12,148 bases of DNA from Candidatus Zhuqueibacterota bacterium (GTDB lineage Bacteria > Zhuqueibacterota > Zhuqueibacteria > Residuimicrobiales > Krinioviventaceae): positions 1-12,148 of the forward strand of contig RQOI01000223.1 of NCBI GenBank assembly GCA_003854995.1, read 5' to 3'. The notes below the pieces were generated by a model. It was given only the letters and a program-made list of their open reading frames with translations, did no database searches and was not told the DNA's origin. A program made the translations under genes and the position numbers. Shown one piece after another: positions 1-7,939 of the stretch; position 1 is the first letter of the stretch; each line of letters begins with the position of its first letter.

Positions 1-621
1 GCTGCGATTGATATCTTGACCTCGCACCACTTTAATGTCTGGGAAGGCGGCGGAGATATTCATGATGTTTTTGTCGATGCGCATCTGCTCCGAGGATTGA
101 CCTGTTTACGTTCCGGGGCATACCAGCGAGCACAGGCCGATTTTCAAACCGCGACCACCTATCCGGACAATCTGGAGGTTGGGCGGCCGATCTATGACAT
201 TCGCGCCATCAGAAACCACTATTTCATCGGCCAATCACTCAAGCTGCAGGGCAGTGAAGGCTATCACAAGCACTTTGAGCTGGCATCGGGCATGGAAGGC
301 CGCGATCACTTTATGTTTTACAAGGGCAAGGCGCTGCAAGAGCTCGCACAAGACGTCGAGGCCATGGCTTTATTTGATCGCATGATCGTACAAGGACAAG
401 AGCGATTGGCATCGGACGAGGAGATCGATTTCTTTGCCAAGTTTGGTGAGAAAGGCATGCAGAACAGAAGACGCGCGCAGGCGCACTATCTCGTCGGATT
501 GGGCTATTATGGCAAAGGTGATCTGGATCGCGCCCGCGCAGAGCTGCAAAAAGCGCAGTCCCTGGACATCAACAATAGCTGGATCAACTATTATTTGGCG
601 ACAGTCGACCAAAGCAGATGA
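1..621 (+). CDS. TPR-repeat protein, C-terminal part (DUF5107-type likely)
   Basis: The frame is open from the first base, so the gene starts outside the window and only the last 206 residues are visible. The visible part is helical and TPR-like: a stretch beginning VDAHLLRGLTCLRSGAYQRA and a later one reading AHYLVGLGYYGKGDLDRARA both fit the TPR spacing of small and aromatic residues. The segment HHFNVWEGGG just before the first repeat resembles the junction seen in large DUF5107 proteins, where a sugar-binding-like N-terminal part is followed by TPRs. That family name is from memory of the pattern and is not proven. TPRs are protein-interaction scaffolds; no catalytic residues are visible. 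The stop lies 26 bases before the next gene, which suggests co-transcription with the exported oxidoreductase. An internal TTG at 16 could be miscalled as a start. Confidence 0.72.
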   Translation, partial: AAIDILTSHHFNVWEGGGDIHDVFVDAHLLRGLTCLRSGAYQRAQADFQTATTYPDNLEVGRPIYDIRAIRNHYFIGQSLKLQGSEGYHKHFELASGMEGRDHFMFYKGKALQELAQDVEAMALFDRMIVQGQERLASDEEIDFFAKFGEKGMQNRRRAQAHYLVGLGYYGKGDLDRARAELQKAQSLDINNSWINYYLATVDQSR

Positions 622-647
622 GTATTAACGATCAATGAGGACCTGAG

Positions 648-1931
648 ATGAATTTGAAAAGAAGAGACTTTCTCAAGACGACAACCGCCTCAACACTCGC
701 TGCACCGTTCATCCTGAATGGCCAGAAGGCAAAGATGTACAAAACCGCCGTCATCGGCGCCGGTTGGTGGGGCATGAACATCGCGGGCGCTGCGCTTGCC
801 TCGCGGCAATGCAAGATTACCGCGCTGTGCGATGTGGATGACCATCAGCTGGCCGTTGCGCAGGAAAAAATGCGGCCGCTGACCAGTGATGTGGCCAGAC
901 AGTACAAGGACTATCGGGAGCTGTTGCAGAAGGAAAAGCCAGAGATCGTCATCGTCGCCACGCCCGACCATTGGCATGCGCTGCCGACGATTGCGGCGAT
1001 TGAAGCGGGCGCAGACGTCTATGTGGAAAAGCCGATCTGTCATACCATCTACGAAGGTCGCGCAATGGTGAAAGCGGCTCGAGAGCACGAGCGCGTGGTG
1101 CAGGTTGGTCTGCACCGGCGCACCTCACCGCACAATATGTCAGCCATTCAATTCCTCAAGCAGGGCGGCGCCGGCGAGATCGGCATGATCCGATCCTTCG
1201 TCCACCACGACGGCGGCCCGGGACGAGCCACACCTGATTCCGAAATTCCAGCAGGCCTCGACTGGGATTTCTGGTGCGGTCCGGCGCCCTATCGGCCCTA
1301 CAACAGCAAGATACATCCGCGTGGTTTTCGCAGTTTTCTGGATTTTGCCAATGGTCAGTTGGGCGACTGGGGCATTCACTGGCTCGATCATATTCTCTGG
1401 TGGACGGAGGAAAAATATCCAAAATCGGTGCATTCCGTCGCCGCGCGTCACATCCTGCAGGACAACACAGAAGCTCCGGATACACAGGTGGTGCATTTTG
1501 AATTTCAGGATTTCATTGCCACTTGGGAGAGTCGCCGCTATGGCGGCAATGCAGCGGAAAAGCACGAGCTCGGCATCTATTTTTATGGCACGCTGGGGAC
1601 TGTGCACATTGGCTGGCACGACGGCTGGACATTCTATCCTGTGCGCAATGGAGCGATCGTCCATGAGCCGCCCCAGCTGCACGAACCCGACCAGCAGAAC
1701 ATCCCAGAGCTGTGGGCCAACTTTCTCACCTGCATCGAGAGCCGCGAAAAACCAATATGCGACATCGAGATCGGCCACCGCTCGACGACGATGAGCCTGC
1801 TCGGCATGCTCTCGGCCAAAGTGGGCCGCAGCATCGCGTGGGACGGCGAGCAGCAGATCATCCTGCATGATCCGGAAGCAAACCAGTATTTAAAGCGCGA
1901 CTATCGCGCGCCGTGGAGCTATCCACTCTGA
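648..1931 (+). CDS. Tat-exported Gfo/Idh/MocA family oxidoreductase
   Basis: This is a 427-residue NAD(P)-dependent sugar or polyol oxidoreductase of the Gfo/Idh/MocA family. Residues 4-10 (KRRDFLK) are a twin-arginine motif followed by a short hydrophobic stretch to about residue 23, so the folded protein with its cofactor is probably sent across the inner membrane. The Rossmann motif GAGWWG is at 37-42. The family EKP motif is at 127-129, with Lys128 as the expected catalytic lysine. The GDWGIHWLDH stretch at 239-248 supplies the conserved Asp and His region of the C-terminal domain. The start is well supported: GAGGA at 637-641 lies six bases before the ATG. The gene follows the TPR gene by 26 bases. 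The substrate cannot be read from sequence; the esterase-like neighbour suggests a carbohydrate. Length and ending (RAPWSYPL) look complete. Confidence 0.93.
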   Translation: MNLKRRDFLKTTTASTLAAPFILNGQKAKMYKTAVIGAGWWGMNIAGAALASRQCKITALCDVDDHQLAVAQEKMRPLTSDVARQYKDYRELLQKEKPEIVIVATPDHWHALPTIAAIEAGADVYVEKPICHTIYEGRAMVKAAREHERVVQVGLHRRTSPHNMSAIQFLKQGGAGEIGMIRSFVHHDGGPGRATPDSEIPAGLDWDFWCGPAPYRPYNSKIHPRGFRSFLDFANGQLGDWGIHWLDHILWWTEEKYPKSVHSVAARHILQDNTEAPDTQVVHFEFQDFIATWESRRYGGNAAEKHELGIYFYGTLGTVHIGWHDGWTFYPVRNGAIVHEPPQLHEPDQQNIPELWANFLTCIESREKPICDIEIGHRSTTMSLLGMLSAKVGRSIAWDGEQQIILHDPEANQYLKRDYRAPWSYPL

Positions 1932-2073
1932 TCGAATCGCGAGCAAGATGAAGCCCATCTGGCTTGGATGAGCGTATCGACGGGCGAATGGGGCGACCAG
2001 GGCCGCCTCACTCTGACCGCGCCGGCGCCCGGCAACTGGCTCGCAATATTGACACGGCAGCACTATCCTGCGA
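1932..2073 (+). other. Spacer with possible coding remnant
   Basis: This 142-base spacer has no convincing promoter, ribosome site or hairpin. It stays open in the same frame as the upstream oxidoreductase after its TGA (1929-1931), and the open frame runs on to 2189, into the esterase gene. Its translation includes RLTLTAPAPGNWLAILTR (about 2004-2057), which looks more protein-like than random spacer. It has no upstream Shine-Dalgarno at its ATG (1968). It may be the remnant of a lost gene end or simply chance in GC-rich sequence; I cannot decide. Confidence 0.25.
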
Positions 2074-2079
2074 GTGACA

Positions 2080-4245
2080 ATGAACAGGCTTTGCCCAAAG
2101 AAATATCTCTTCCTGCTGTGCGCCTTCATGGCCGCAGCCCTGAAAGCGCAAGAGTACGACATTGTGGCCAATTGGCTCCGCTATTCTGATGCGCAAAACT
2201 CTCTCTATCACTATTATGCTGAAAAAGCGTTCGCCCTTTTAGCGCAGCGGCAGGCGGACATCGCCAGGCTGAAAACGCTCGCCGATTGGCAGCGGCGACA
2301 AAGCCATGTGCGAGAGACATTGCTGCAGCTCGTCGGTCCCTTTCCGGAACGCACGCCGCTGCATGCTGTCGTCACCGGCACGGTTGTACGACCAGATTAC
2401 AGGGTGGAAAAGATTTTGTTCGAATCCCAGCCTGACTTTTATGTCACTTGCTGCCTCTTTCTTCCCAGGCCGTGCCCGGAAAAAGCGCCGGCTATCCTCT
2501 ATTGCAGCGGCCACTCTGCCGAGGCCTTTCGCAGCGCCATTTATCAGACTGTGATCATCAATCTTGTCAAAAAGGGCTTTATCGTTTTCGCCTTTGATCC
2601 GGTTGGCCAGGGGGAACGGGTGCAATACCTCGATCCCGTCTTCCGGCAGTCGAAAATAGGCGGCCCGACAAAGGAGCATTCGTATCCGGGCGCCCAATGC
2701 TTTCTCATCGGCAGCTCGTTGGCAAAGCATATGATCTGGGATGGCATGCGAGCGGTCGATTATCTTCTCACTCGCCCTGAGGTCGACGGCGATCGCATCG
2801 GCATCACCGGACGCTCCGGCGGCGGCACGCAGTCCGCCTATATTGCGGCGTTCGATGATCGAATCAGCGCCTCGGCACCGGAATGTTATATAACAGGCTT
2901 TAAACGCCTGCTCGAATCCATCGGCCCACAGGATGCGGAACAAAATTTTTTATCCGGACTGGCCCGCGGCATTGATCACGCTGACTTGCTTCAAGTTCGG
3001 GCGCCCAAGCCGACGCTGATCATCTCGACAAGCCGCGATTTTTTCAGCATTCAGGGTGCAATCGAGACGGCCGAAGAGACGCAGCTAGTCTATGATCAGT
3101 ATCATATGCCGGACAATCTGCGCATTGCGACAGACGATTCTTCGCATGTATCGACGCGACAGAACAGAGAGGCGCTCTATTCTTTCTTTCTCAAAGCGCT
3201 CCGCGTTCAGGGCGACTCGACTGAAATAAAAGTGACGATACATCCGCCAGCAGAGTTGTGCGTCACTGACGCTGGACAAGTCGCCGATTCAAGGTCGAAC
3301 AGATTCATTTTTCATCTCAATGCTGAACAGGCGGCGGCAAAAATCGCGCTTTTAGACCAGCGGCGCGTCTCGCCGGAACACCCGCAAAAAGTCAGGACGT
3401 TCATTCAAGCGCAATTCTCCGACACCCTCCCCGGCTGTCTCGACGATGTCTATTGTGGCAGCATCGACAAACCAGACTATCGGATTGAAAAGAGATTCCT
3501 GAAAACCAACGACTATGTGCTGCCATTCGTCATCTTGAGACCAAAGCGGGAAAATGATGGCGCCGCCATCCTCTATATAGATGAAAGGGGCCTGCAGAGC
3601 GCTGCGCGCGAGCCGTGGATCGTGCCGTCAGTCAGACGCGGGCGCACGATCATCATTCCGGATTTACTCGGCTATGGCGAGTGCGGCCCTGGGAAATTTC
3701 GTGGAGACGCCTATCACTTTGGCATAGGCGTCGGCGACTTTAACATCTGGTTTTTCGGCATCCTGCTGGGTGAAAGCCTTGTGCATGTGCGGACAAAACA
3801 GATCATCGACTTTCTGCACTACCTTGAGAATCGCGCCATTGCTGACGCTCGCCGATTGACTCTCATCGGCAAAGGACGCACCTGCGCCATTGTCCAACAC
3901 GCAGCAACGGTCAGATCCTTTGGCGCTGTCATTCTCATAGAGCCACTGCTCTCCTATGGGTCGCTTGTTCTGCATGAATATTACAAGCCAGAATTCATCC
4001 ACGCGTCCGTGCCCGATGCGCTCTCGGATTATGATCTCATCGATCTGAGCTGCTGCATTGCGCCGGTAAAGCAGTTGATCCTCAATCCTGTGGATCATCT
4101 GGGAGAGCCTCTGGCACCGGATAGAATTTCCGCAATGACCAAGCCGCTCGTGGATATTTACATAAAGCATGGCTGCGAAAATAATCTTGCCATCAAGACA
4201 ACAAGCGCAAAAGAACAAGTTGATTCGATTCTCGAAATTTATTAG
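2080..4245 (+). CDS. Exported tandem alpha/beta-hydrolase (acetylxylan-esterase-like)
   Basis: A 721-residue protein. Residues 1-23 form a signal peptide (two lysines, a hydrophobic core, then ALKA before Gln), so it probably acts in the periplasm or beyond. Residues about 100-375 form an alpha/beta-hydrolase domain like acetylxylan or dienelactone-type esterases, with nucleophile Ser246 in GRSGG, probable acid Asp320 and probable His356. Residues about 460-720 repeat the same fold in degenerate form: PDYRIEK (465-471) matches PDYRVEK (105-111), and the nucleophile elbow is GKGRT (597-601), with Gly599 where Ser should be. The likely job is deacylation of a carbohydrate ester, inferred from family and neighbours. 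I start at ATG 2080 because it gives a clean signal peptide; a GTG six bases upstream (2074) is possible, and neither has a good ribosome site. It is about twice the length of single-domain esterases. Confidence 0.85.
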   Translation: MNRLCPKKYLFLLCAFMAAALKAQEYDIVANWLRYSDAQNSLYHYYAEKAFALLAQRQADIARLKTLADWQRRQSHVRETLLQLVGPFPERTPLHAVVTGTVVRPDYRVEKILFESQPDFYVTCCLFLPRPCPEKAPAILYCSGHSAEAFRSAIYQTVIINLVKKGFIVFAFDPVGQGERVQYLDPVFRQSKIGGPTKEHSYPGAQCFLIGSSLAKHMIWDGMRAVDYLLTRPEVDGDRIGITGRSGGGTQSAYIAAFDDRISASAPECYITGFKRLLESIGPQDAEQNFLSGLARGIDHADLLQVRAPKPTLIISTSRDFFSIQGAIETAEETQLVYDQYHMPDNLRIATDDSSHVSTRQNREALYSFFLKALRVQGDSTEIKVTIHPPAELCVTDAGQVADSRSNRFIFHLNAEQAAAKIALLDQRRVSPEHPQKVRTFIQAQFSDTLPGCLDDVYCGSIDKPDYRIEKRFLKTNDYVLPFVILRPKRENDGAAILYIDERGLQSAAREPWIVPSVRRGRTIIIPDLLGYGECGPGKFRGDAYHFGIGVGDFNIWFFGILLGESLVHVRTKQIIDFLHYLENRAIADARRLTLIGKGRTCAIVQHAATVRSFGAVILIEPLLSYGSLVLHEYYKPEFIHASVPDALSDYDLIDLSCCIAPVKQLILNPVDHLGEPLAPDRISAMTKPLVDIYIKHGCENNLAIKTTSAKEQVDSILEIY

Positions 4246-4347
4246 ATTGTACAAACGTTATTGTCTGAGTATTTCTTTTGTTTTATGAATAATCCTGCCC
4301 AAGAGATTGTTCTATATCTTGCGATTAAACCACTACAAATTGACGTC

Positions 4348-4376
4348 TTGACATAAAATACCACTAAATGTAGACT
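4348..4376 (+). promoter_or_regulatory. Candidate upstream nrdJ promoter
   Basis: TTGACA at 4348-4353 is a perfect -35 element. After 17 bases comes TAGACT (4371-4376), four of six matches to the -10 consensus. It points to nrdJ and lies 37 bases upstream of a better promoter. The -10 element falls within NrdR-like box A. Confidence 0.4.
4361..4376 (+). promoter_or_regulatory. NrdR-like box A
   Basis: The 16-base site ccaCTAAATGTAGact matches the published NrdR-box pattern acaCwAtATaTwGtgt at 11 of 16 positions, including 8 of the 10 core positions. Alone it would be weak. Its value comes from the better box B 41 bases downstream, about four helical turns, since NrdR usually binds paired boxes on one face of the DNA. 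Confidence 0.45.
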
Positions 4377-4384
4377 TTTTTTCC

Positions 4385-4413
4385 TTGACAAAGGATTTTC
4401 AATTCTATATATT
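4385..4413 (+). promoter_or_regulatory. Main nrdJ promoter, sigma70-like
   Basis: TTGACA at 4385-4390 is a perfect -35 element, the spacing is the ideal 17 bases, and TATATT at 4408-4413 matches five of six -10 positions. Transcription would start near 4420, giving a leader of about 130 bases before the chosen nrdJ start. The -10 lies wholly within NrdR-like box B, which would let a repressor block RNA polymerase. Confidence 0.65.
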
Positions 4414-4417
4414 GATT
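4402..4417 (+). promoter_or_regulatory. NrdR-like box B over the -10 element
   Basis: The site attCTATATATTGatt matches all ten core positions of the NrdR-box pattern (CwAtATaTwG) and 12 of 16 overall. It lies upstream of a ribonucleotide reductase gene and exactly covers the -10 of the best promoter. NrdR is an ATP/dATP-sensing repressor of ribonucleotide reductase genes; its own gene is not in this window. Confidence 0.6.
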
Positions 4418-4550
4418 CGGGATTAGCGGGAACGGTGAAGCACAAGAATTGACAGTACTATCCTGTCGCGAACACACAAACATCCTCAGCCTGGCAGCTT
4501 CATGAAATGATAAAAGCAATGAAACAGCACAACTTACTTTTAGGATGACC

Positions 4551-7334
4551 ATGGGAAAAACGTCTGAAATGCAGTTTGAATTCGATGATTTCGAGACCAC
4601 GACAGAACATATAGCGAACACGCCTTCTGCGCCGACGAATGGACGTACGGAAAAGTTGAAAATTCGCCGTTTTTTCACAACGCCTGGCACCCATCCCTAT
4701 GATGAAATTGAGTGGGAGTTTCGAACCGCCTCGATCATTAGTGACAAAGGCGAGGTGCTCTTTGAACGGGAACAGGTACAAGTTCCGAAGAACTGGTCGC
4801 AGACAGCCATCAATATCGTCGCATCAAAATATTTTCACACCTATCGTGATAGAAATGAACACGAGACAAGCGTCAGGCAGCTCATCGATAGAGTCGCTCG
4901 GACATTGAAAGCATGGGGACGCAAGGACGGCTATTTTGCCGGCGCCGAAGATGCCGACACCTATGAGGCCGAGCTCATTCATCTGCTCGTGAATCAGAAA
5001 GCGGCGTTCAACAGCCCGGTTTGGTTTAACATGGGCTGTGAAGAAAAACCACAATGTTCCGCCTGTTTCATCAATTCTGTCAAAGACGAGATGGAATCGA
5101 TTCTCAATTTGGCCAAAACAGAGGGATTGTTGTTCAAGTGGGGATCGGGCACCGGCACCAATCTATCGCCACTTCGTTCCTCCAAAGAGCTCTTATCCAC
5201 CGGCGGTCTGGCATCCGGCCCGGTCTCGTTCATGCGCGGCTATGATGCTTTTGCCGGCGTGATCAAGTCGGGCGGCAAGACGCGACGCGCTGCCAAGATG
5301 GTGATTCTCGATATTGACCACCCGGATATCGTAGAGTTCATCAACTGCAAAGTCAATGAAGAAAAAAAAGCATGGTCTTTGATTGACGCTGGTTACGACG
5401 GCTCTTTTGGTGGCGAAGCCTATTCATCCGTATTTTTCCAAAACTCTAACAACAGCATTCGCGTCAGCGATGATTTCATGATGTCTGTTCAGGAAGACCG
5501 AGAATGGTGCACAAGGGCGGTCACCACCGGTGAGGTGGTCGACCGGCATCGTTCACGCGATCTGATGAAAATGATCAGCGAAGCGGCCCATGTGTGCGGC
5601 GACCCGGGCATTCAGTTCCACACCACGATCAACGACTGGCATACCTGTCCCAACTCAGCGCCGATCAACGCCTCCAATCCCTGCAGCGAGTACATGTTCA
5701 TCGACGATTCCGCCTGCAACCTGGCGTCGCTGAACTTGATGAAATTTCTCAAAGAGGACGGCACATTTGACATCGAGGCTTATCGCCGCGCCATCCACAT
5801 CCTCATCGTCTCGCAAGAGATCATTGTGGGTAATTCCAGTTATCCGAATGAAAAAATCAGCCTCAACAGTCATCTGTTTCGTCCTCTCGGCCTGGGTTAT
5901 GCCAACCTCGGCGCGCTTCTCATGTACTTTGGACTTCCATACGACAGCGCCCAGGGTCGCGCCCTTGCGGCCACCCTCACGGCCTTGTTGACGGGACAAG
6001 CCTACCTCTCCTCCGCCATCCTTGCCAGCGCTGTGCATCCGTTTAAAGAGTTTGAAAAAAACCGCACACCCATGCTCGATGTCATGAAGAAGCATCAAAA
6101 GGCTTTGCAGGGCATTGACCGCCAGAGTGTGCCCGTCGATCTGTATAAAGCGGCGCAGGAGGTCTGGAACGACGCGCTTGAACTCGGCGAACGCTATGGG
6201 TATCGCAATGCGCAAGTGACCGTCCTCGCTCCGACCGGCACGATCGGCTTTATGATGGATTGCGACACGACCGGCATCGAACCTGATCTTGCGCTGGTGA
6301 AATTTAAGAACATGGTTGGCGGCGGTTTCATGAAACTGGTCAATAACACGGTCGAGCCCGCACTGGCACGCCTTGGCTATTCTGATGACGAGCGTAAAGA
6401 AATCCTCGAGTACATCGATCAGTTCGACACCATAGAGGGCGCACCGCACATCAAAGACGCTGATCTGGCGGTCTTTGATTGTGCGTTCAAGCCGCAAAAC
6501 GGTTCTCGATATATCCATCACATGGGACATGTCAGAATGATGGGCGCTGTGCAACCCTTTCTGTCCGGCGCCATATCCAAAACCGTCAACATGCCGACAG
6601 ACGTGACAGCGGATGACATTACCGACACCTACATGAAAGCATGGGAGCTGGGCCTCAAGTCCATAGCCATTTACCGGGACGGCTCGAAGCGTACACAGCC
6701 GCTATCGACTGTAAAATCGAACAAGGCGAAACAGGATTTGGACGCGCAGTTTGGCGCCGATACCACACCACAGGGATCGCGCGGTATTCGTCGCCGGTTG
6801 CCGGATGAAAGAACAGCGATCACTCACAAGTTCGAAATAGGCGGTCATGAAGGCTATATCACAGTCGGTGAGTACGAGGATCGCACTCCTGGCGAGATTT
6901 TTGTGACCATGGCAAAGGAGGGATCTGTGGTGTCCGGGCTCATGGATTGTTTCGCCACTTCCATCTCGATCGGCTTGCAGTCAGGCGTGCCGCTCGAGAC
7001 ATACGTCCGCAAGTTCACCCATACCCGTTTCGAGCCCTATGGTTACACCAATAATCCCAAGATTCGCATGGCAAAATCCATCGCTGACTATATATTTCGC
7101 TGGCTGGAGTTGCGATATCTGGGAAAAAATGCGGTCGATGAGCAAGAGACCAAGACAACCGAAATGACAAATGTTGAAAAGCAGAATATTGCCAAACAGC
7201 TGGGACAAGTCACCAAGACGACCTTTGAAGGCCAGGAAGACGCTCCCCCCTGTCCATCCTGCGGGGCGATCATGGTGCGCAGCGGCGCATGCCATAAATG
7301 CCTCAACTGCGGCGAGACCAGCGGCTGTTCATAA
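4551..7334 (+). CDS. nrdJ: B12-dependent (class II) ribonucleoside-diphosphate reductase
   Basis: A 927-residue adenosylcobalamin-dependent reductase making deoxyribonucleotides from ribonucleotides, oxygen-independently, in the cytoplasm. NPCSE at 376-380 is the finger-loop motif: Cys378 is the expected thiyl-radical residue and Glu380 its partner. Cys389, eleven residues on, is one of the redox pair, with the other probably Cys169 or Cys172 (QCSAC). PTGTIGF at 561-567 is the family's phosphate-binding loop. Residues about 757-852 resemble the TSCPD domain. The tail has CPSC and CHKCLNC cysteines (901, 904, 914, 917, 920, 926), a likely zinc-ribbon and redox tail. I see no N-terminal ATP-cone, so allosteric activity control is not evident. 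I chose ATG 4551 because AGGA (4542-4545) lies five bases before it; ATG 4545 is in frame but has no ribosome-site spacing. It appears to be a single-gene unit with its own promoters. Confidence 0.96.
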   Translation: MGKTSEMQFEFDDFETTTEHIANTPSAPTNGRTEKLKIRRFFTTPGTHPYDEIEWEFRTASIISDKGEVLFEREQVQVPKNWSQTAINIVASKYFHTYRDRNEHETSVRQLIDRVARTLKAWGRKDGYFAGAEDADTYEAELIHLLVNQKAAFNSPVWFNMGCEEKPQCSACFINSVKDEMESILNLAKTEGLLFKWGSGTGTNLSPLRSSKELLSTGGLASGPVSFMRGYDAFAGVIKSGGKTRRAAKMVILDIDHPDIVEFINCKVNEEKKAWSLIDAGYDGSFGGEAYSSVFFQNSNNSIRVSDDFMMSVQEDREWCTRAVTTGEVVDRHRSRDLMKMISEAAHVCGDPGIQFHTTINDWHTCPNSAPINASNPCSEYMFIDDSACNLASLNLMKFLKEDGTFDIEAYRRAIHILIVSQEIIVGNSSYPNEKISLNSHLFRPLGLGYANLGALLMYFGLPYDSAQGRALAATLTALLTGQAYLSSAILASAVHPFKEFEKNRTPMLDVMKKHQKALQGIDRQSVPVDLYKAAQEVWNDALELGERYGYRNAQVTVLAPTGTIGFMMDCDTTGIEPDLALVKFKNMVGGGFMKLVNNTVEPALARLGYSDDERKEILEYIDQFDTIEGAPHIKDADLAVFDCAFKPQNGSRYIHHMGHVRMMGAVQPFLSGAISKTVNMPTDVTADDITDTYMKAWELGLKSIAIYRDGSKRTQPLSTVKSNKAKQDLDAQFGADTTPQGSRGIRRRLPDERTAITHKFEIGGHEGYITVGEYEDRTPGEIFVTMAKEGSVVSGLMDCFATSISIGLQSGVPLETYVRKFTHTRFEPYGYTNNPKIRMAKSIADYIFRWLELRYLGKNAVDEQETKTTEMTNVEKQNIAKQLGQVTKTTFEGQEDAPPCPSCGAIMVRSGACHKCLNCGETSGCS

Positions 7335-7383
7335 GACGACTATATCATCTGACACGATGTAGCACCGCTTCAATGATCCACAA

Positions 7384-7419
7384 AAAAAAGGCGCCCTGAG
7401 AATTCATGACGCCTTTTTT
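7384..7419. terminator. Bidirectional intrinsic terminator
   Basis: AAAAAAGGCG (7384-7393) pairs with CGCCTTTTTT (7410-7419) around a 16-base loop; inside the loop TGA (7397-7399) can pair with TCA (7404-7406). Each strand reads a GC stem followed by a T run, so it can end both nrdJ from the left and the STAS gene from the right. It sits between the two convergent stops, 49 bases after nrdJ and 14 bases after the STAS stop. Confidence 0.85.
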
Positions 7420-7433
7420 CTATCTGCAGTCTT

Positions 7434-7775
7434 TTAATTTGTTTTCATCTGCGCCAGCGCATCCTCTTTATCGCGATAGATCTTGATGATATTGGTCAGC
7501 TGCGCGATGCTGATCATGGTCTCGACGCGTTTTTGAACATTGCAGATCGCAAACTGGCCGCCCGCGTCACGTGCCTGGCGAAAGCCCAGCAAGATCGCTC
7601 CCAATCCCGAGCTGTCCGCATACTGAACGTCTTCAAGATTCAAAAGAACCGATTTTCCTTCGCCGATCAGCACGAGCAGCTGCGCCTTGAGATCAGGAGC
7701 AATGTTCGTATCCAGACGGTCTTCCTTGATTCGAATGATCTTTATTCCATCGACTTCTTCTAAAAAAAAATTCAT
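7434..7775 (-). CDS. STAS-domain protein, anti-sigma factor antagonist-like
   Basis: A 113-residue single STAS domain, the usual length for SpoIIAA/RsbV-type proteins. DSSGLG at 54-59 is the family's phosphorylation loop, with Ser55 or Ser56 as the acceptor. In characterised systems the unphosphorylated form binds a serine kinase/anti-sigma factor and releases a sigma factor or another partner. No partner kinase, phosphatase or sigma factor is in the window, so the pathway is unknown. The start is firm: GGAGGG (plus-strand CCCTCC 7784-7789) lies eight bases before the ATG. It follows the acidic-protein gene by 164 bases in the same direction and ends at the shared terminator. Such lone STAS genes can also serve as scaffolds in envelope or polysaccharide control. 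Confidence 0.9.
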   Translation of the reverse strand: MNFFLEEVDGIKIIRIKEDRLDTNIAPDLKAQLLVLIGEGKSVLLNLEDVQYADSSGLGAILLGFRQARDAGGQFAICNVQKRVETMISIAQLTNIIKIYRDKEDALAQMKTN

Positions 7776-7939
7776 TTATGCAACCCTCCGAATGATCGGT
7801 CTTAATGCGACGATGACGGCCGCTCACTATGCAGATTCCACAGACTGTCGGCTCACTCTCTGCTCAGGCTTGTCGCCTGCGCCTTTGCTGAAGCAGCCAA
7901 AGTTGACAGATTCACCGTCATGAGCTCATCTGGCTGGAC
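7776..7939 (-). other. Spacer between acidic-protein and STAS genes
   Basis: A 164-base gap. It contains two small inverted repeats: CAGGC/GCCTG (7865-7879) and an imperfect one, CTTTGCTG with CAGC-C-AAAG (7883-7902). Neither is followed by a T run on the minus strand, so I do not call a terminator. No clear minus-strand promoter is seen before the STAS gene, apart from its strong ribosome site. Confidence 0.4.

Larger units (their letters stand above)
4246..4544. other. Regulatory gap before nrdJ
   Basis: A 299-base AT-richer stretch without a supportable gene. The left 100 bases show no clear terminator for the esterase gene. The middle (4348-4417) holds two sigma70-like promoters and two NrdR-like palindromes, listed separately. 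The remaining leader of about 125 bases has only a weak hairpin (GACAG 4451-4455 with CTGTC 4463-4467), and I could not fit a full cobalamin riboswitch to it. Confidence 0.7.

Noticed and set aside
1140..1868. 242-residue minus-strand frame opposite the oxidoreductase
   Set aside because: The plus strand carries a full Gfo/Idh/MocA protein here; the minus frame is a codon-bias shadow.
4425..4510. Cobalamin riboswitch in the nrdJ leader
   Set aside because: The string GGGAACGGTGAAG (about 4429-4441) recalls the B12-element core, and a B12-dependent enzyme follows, but I could not find the remaining core elements or a B12-box with proper pairing. A covariance-model search would settle it.
5655..6554. 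299-residue open frame opposite nrdJ
   Set aside because: It lies wholly within the strongly conserved reductase catalytic domain and has no family resemblance; it is a shadow.
7865..7902. Hairpins as a terminator after the acidic gene
   Set aside because: Stems are short and no T run follows on the minus strand.
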